NCBI GenBank assembly: GCA_002426575.1 | Contig: DIRE01000084.1 | Span: forward strand, 1 to 15,731 | Source: Clostridiaceae bacterium UBA5444 | Lineage (GTDB): Bacteria; Bacillota; Clostridia; Clostridiales; Oxobacteraceae | Reading direction: 5' to 3' | Length of the DNA: 15,731 bases | In this document: positions 14,291-15,731 of the stretch, in pieces | How positions within the stretch are numbered: the first letter of the stretch is position 1 | How the letters are laid out: the number at the start of each line of letters is the position of its first letter | Notes under the pieces: model-generated | The model's input: the letters and a program-made list of their open reading frames with translations, nothing else | What the model was told of the DNA's origin: nothing | The model's database searches: none | Position numbers and translations under genes: made by a program

Positions 14291-14331
14291 GTATATGTGA
14301 AAAGATAAAAATTGAGCTGGAGGAGGATAAT

Positions 14332-15666
14332 ATGAGAGATGATATTTTAGAACTAATCGAGCAAAGTAGATATGCTGATGCCAGAAATGAACTTATTAAA
14401 TTAAATGCTGTAGATATTGCACAAGTTTTAGAAGAGGTACACCAGCAAAATGTATTGATTATGTTTAGAATACTTCCTAAAGAGATTGCTGCTACTGCTT
14501 TTTCATATATGTCATATGACCAGCAAAGATATATAATAGAATCTATTACAGATAAGGAAATAGAGATAATTATTGACGAACTATTTTTAGACGATACAAT
14601 AGATTTTCTTGAAGAAATGCCTGCAAATGTTGTAAAAAAGGTTTTAAAGAATACTGATGATAAAACAAGAAAACTTATTAATCAGTTCCTTAATTACCCG
14701 GAAGATTCGGCAGGAAGTATAATGACAATAGAGTACGTCGATTTAAAAAGGGAAATGACGGTAAGGCAAGCCATTGATCATATAAAAAAGACTGGAATTG
14801 ATAAAGAGACAATTAATACATGTTATGTGATGGACCAAAGCCGGAAGCTTGAGGGAGTAATATCTATAAGAAAGCTCATTTTAAGTGATGATGATGTTCT
14901 CATTGGAGATATTATGGATAAAGATGTTATTTATATTAATACATCCGATGATCAAGAGAAGATAGCGATGCTGTTTAAAAAATATGATTTTATTTCTATG
15001 CCTGTTGTTGATAAAGAGAGACGTTTAGTTGGAATTATTACTGTTGATGATGTTGTTGATATAATTGACCAAGAGAATACAGAAGACTTCCAAAGAATGG
15101 CCGCAATGCAGCCTTCAGAAGAAGAATACTTAAAAACTAGTGTGCTTGAATTAGCAAAGAATAGGATACCATGGTTACTGATACTTATGATTTCAGCTAC
15201 TTTTACAGGAAATATAATAAGAAAATATGAGGAAGCACTCCAATCAGTTGTAATATTGGCTTCATTTATACCGATGCTAATGGATACAGGCGGAAATGCT
15301 GGAGCCCAGTCATCAACCCTAGTCATTAGAGGAATTGCCCTTGGTGAAATAAAACTTAATGATTTAGGTAAAATTTTATGGAAAGAGTTTAGGGTAAGTG
15401 TAATTGTAGGTTTAATCTTAGCAATAGTAAATTTCCTCAGAATATATTTTCTAGAGAAAGTAGCTTTTAACATTTCAATTGTAGTCAGTATAAGTATTTT
15501 TGCTACTGTCATATTAGCAAAGATAGTAGGAGGAAGTTTGCCCATTATAGCAAAGAAGTTAAAGTTAGATCCTGCAATAATGGCTAGTCCATTAATAACA
15601 ACTATTGTTGATGCCGTGGCACTTATGATATATTTTGCGGCTGCAACGTCAATTTTAGGGCTATAA
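14332..15666 (+). CDS. mgtE: Magnesium transporter MgtE
   Basis: A 444-residue Mg2+ channel of typical family length. It has a cytoplasmic MgtE-N superhelical domain (about 1-130, with DFLEEMPANVVKKVL and the linker YPEDSAGSIMT at 122-132), two CBS domains (about 130-190 and 195-250) that sense Mg2+ and gate the pore, a plug helix, and five membrane helices from about 279 to 444. Pore-region signatures are visible: MLMDTGGNAGAQSSTLVIRG (315-334) and DPAIMASPLITTIVDA, with D427 at the position of the Mg2+-binding pore aspartate of Thermus MgtE (D432). AGGAGG lies 5 bases before the ATG. It is a single gene with its own promoter, and the G-rich repeat follows within about 20 bases of its stop. 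Confidence 0.95.
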   Translation: MRDDILELIEQSRYADARNELIKLNAVDIAQVLEEVHQQNVLIMFRILPKEIAATAFSYMSYDQQRYIIESITDKEIEIIIDELFLDDTIDFLEEMPANVVKKVLKNTDDKTRKLINQFLNYPEDSAGSIMTIEYVDLKREMTVRQAIDHIKKTGIDKETINTCYVMDQSRKLEGVISIRKLILSDDDVLIGDIMDKDVIYINTSDDQEKIAMLFKKYDFISMPVVDKERRLVGIITVDDVVDIIDQENTEDFQRMAAMQPSEEEYLKTSVLELAKNRIPWLLILMISATFTGNIIRKYEEALQSVVILASFIPMLMDTGGNAGAQSSTLVIRGIALGEIKLNDLGKILWKEFRVSVIVGLILAIVNFLRIYFLEKVAFNISIVVSISIFATVILAKIVGGSLPIIAKKLKLDPAIMASPLITTIVDAVALMIYFAAATSILGL

Positions 15667-15672
15667 GCAGTT

Positions 15673-15716
15673 TGGGTTTGGTGGGTTTAGGGTTTAGGGG
15701 TTAGTAGGGTTTAGGG
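15673..15716 (+). repeat. Telomere-like TTTAGGG repeats (G-quadruplex-prone)
   Basis: Three TTTAGGG units (15686-15692, 15693-15699, 15710-15716) lie in a run of GGG blocks separated by TTTG-, TTTA- or TTAGTA-type spacers, giving at least six G-runs. The array leads directly into GGGACGGTTCAGCACTTT. Confidence 0.85.
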
Positions 15717-15731
15717 ACGGTTCAGCACTTT
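15714..15731 (+). repeat. GGGGACGGTTCA-family dispersed repeat, copy H (cut by window end)
   Basis: GGGACGGTTCAGCACTTT matches copy G over the core and copies A, B and D over the ACTTT extension. The rest lies outside the window. Confidence 0.7.

Noticed and set aside
14291..14331. M-box magnesium riboswitch before mgtE
   Set aside because: The leader after the best promoter is about 35 bases, far too short, and no conserved M-box pairing is seen upstream.
14952..15545. 197-codon minus-strand frame inside mgtE
   Set aside because: Antisense shadow of the MgtE membrane domain, with no ribosome binding site or family match.

Overview
The window is AT-rich DNA (about one third G+C by eye) with strong AGGAGG-type ribosome binding sites, consensus sigma-A promoters, U-tract terminators and GTG/TTG starts. 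The gene set is a phosphotransferase system (PTS) under BglG/LicT-type antitermination, a sigma-D-type chemoreceptor, a NirB/rubredoxin-reductase-like flavoprotein and an M32 carboxypeptidase. Together these point to a low-GC Gram-positive, probably an anaerobic Clostridia member. I cannot name the genus.

Layout. (1) 1-2200: an unrecognised six-helix membrane protein (+) converges on an NAD(P)/FAD oxidoreductase (-) through a shared bidirectional terminator. (2) 2328-6608: a sugar-uptake module. It has a PRD antiterminator gene broken by one extra G (+), a EIIA gene (-), a divergent GlcNAc-type EIICB gene (+), and a TIM-barrel-like protein of unknown function (+). EIIA and EIICB are each driven by a consensus promoter followed by an RNA antiterminator (RAT) that overlaps an intrinsic terminator, so one antiterminator should control both halves of the transporter. 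(3) 6838-11410, all minus: a chemoreceptor, an acylphosphatase, a YjdF/DUF2238-like membrane protein and an M32 carboxypeptidase. (4) 11759-14109 (+): a three-gene envelope-glycan set of GT2 glycosyltransferase, DUF2304 membrane protein and GT39-like transferase. (5) 14332-15666 (+): the magnesium transporter MgtE.

The most unusual features are two. First, a dispersed intergenic repeat family has the core GGGGACGGTTCA and often a far end reading ACAA(G/C)CC. There are eight copies in 15.7 kb, including a nested inverted cluster at 6623-6836. In several copies the G-rich side is enlarged into short tandem G-run arrays with G-quadruplex potential: TATGGGG x4 at 14134-14161 and telomere-like TTTAGGG units at 15686-15716. 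Second, the antiterminator gene is frameshifted in a five-G run while both of its apparent RNA targets are intact. The predicted truncated product keeps the RNA-binding domain but loses most of its regulatory part, so the PTS may be constitutively expressed, or the gene may switch by slippage.

Functionally, EIIA and EIICB would import and phosphorylate GlcNAc (or a related hexose). The GT2/DUF2304/GT39 genes would build or decorate a cell-surface glycan. No CRISPR array, tRNA, rRNA or complete transposase gene is visible.
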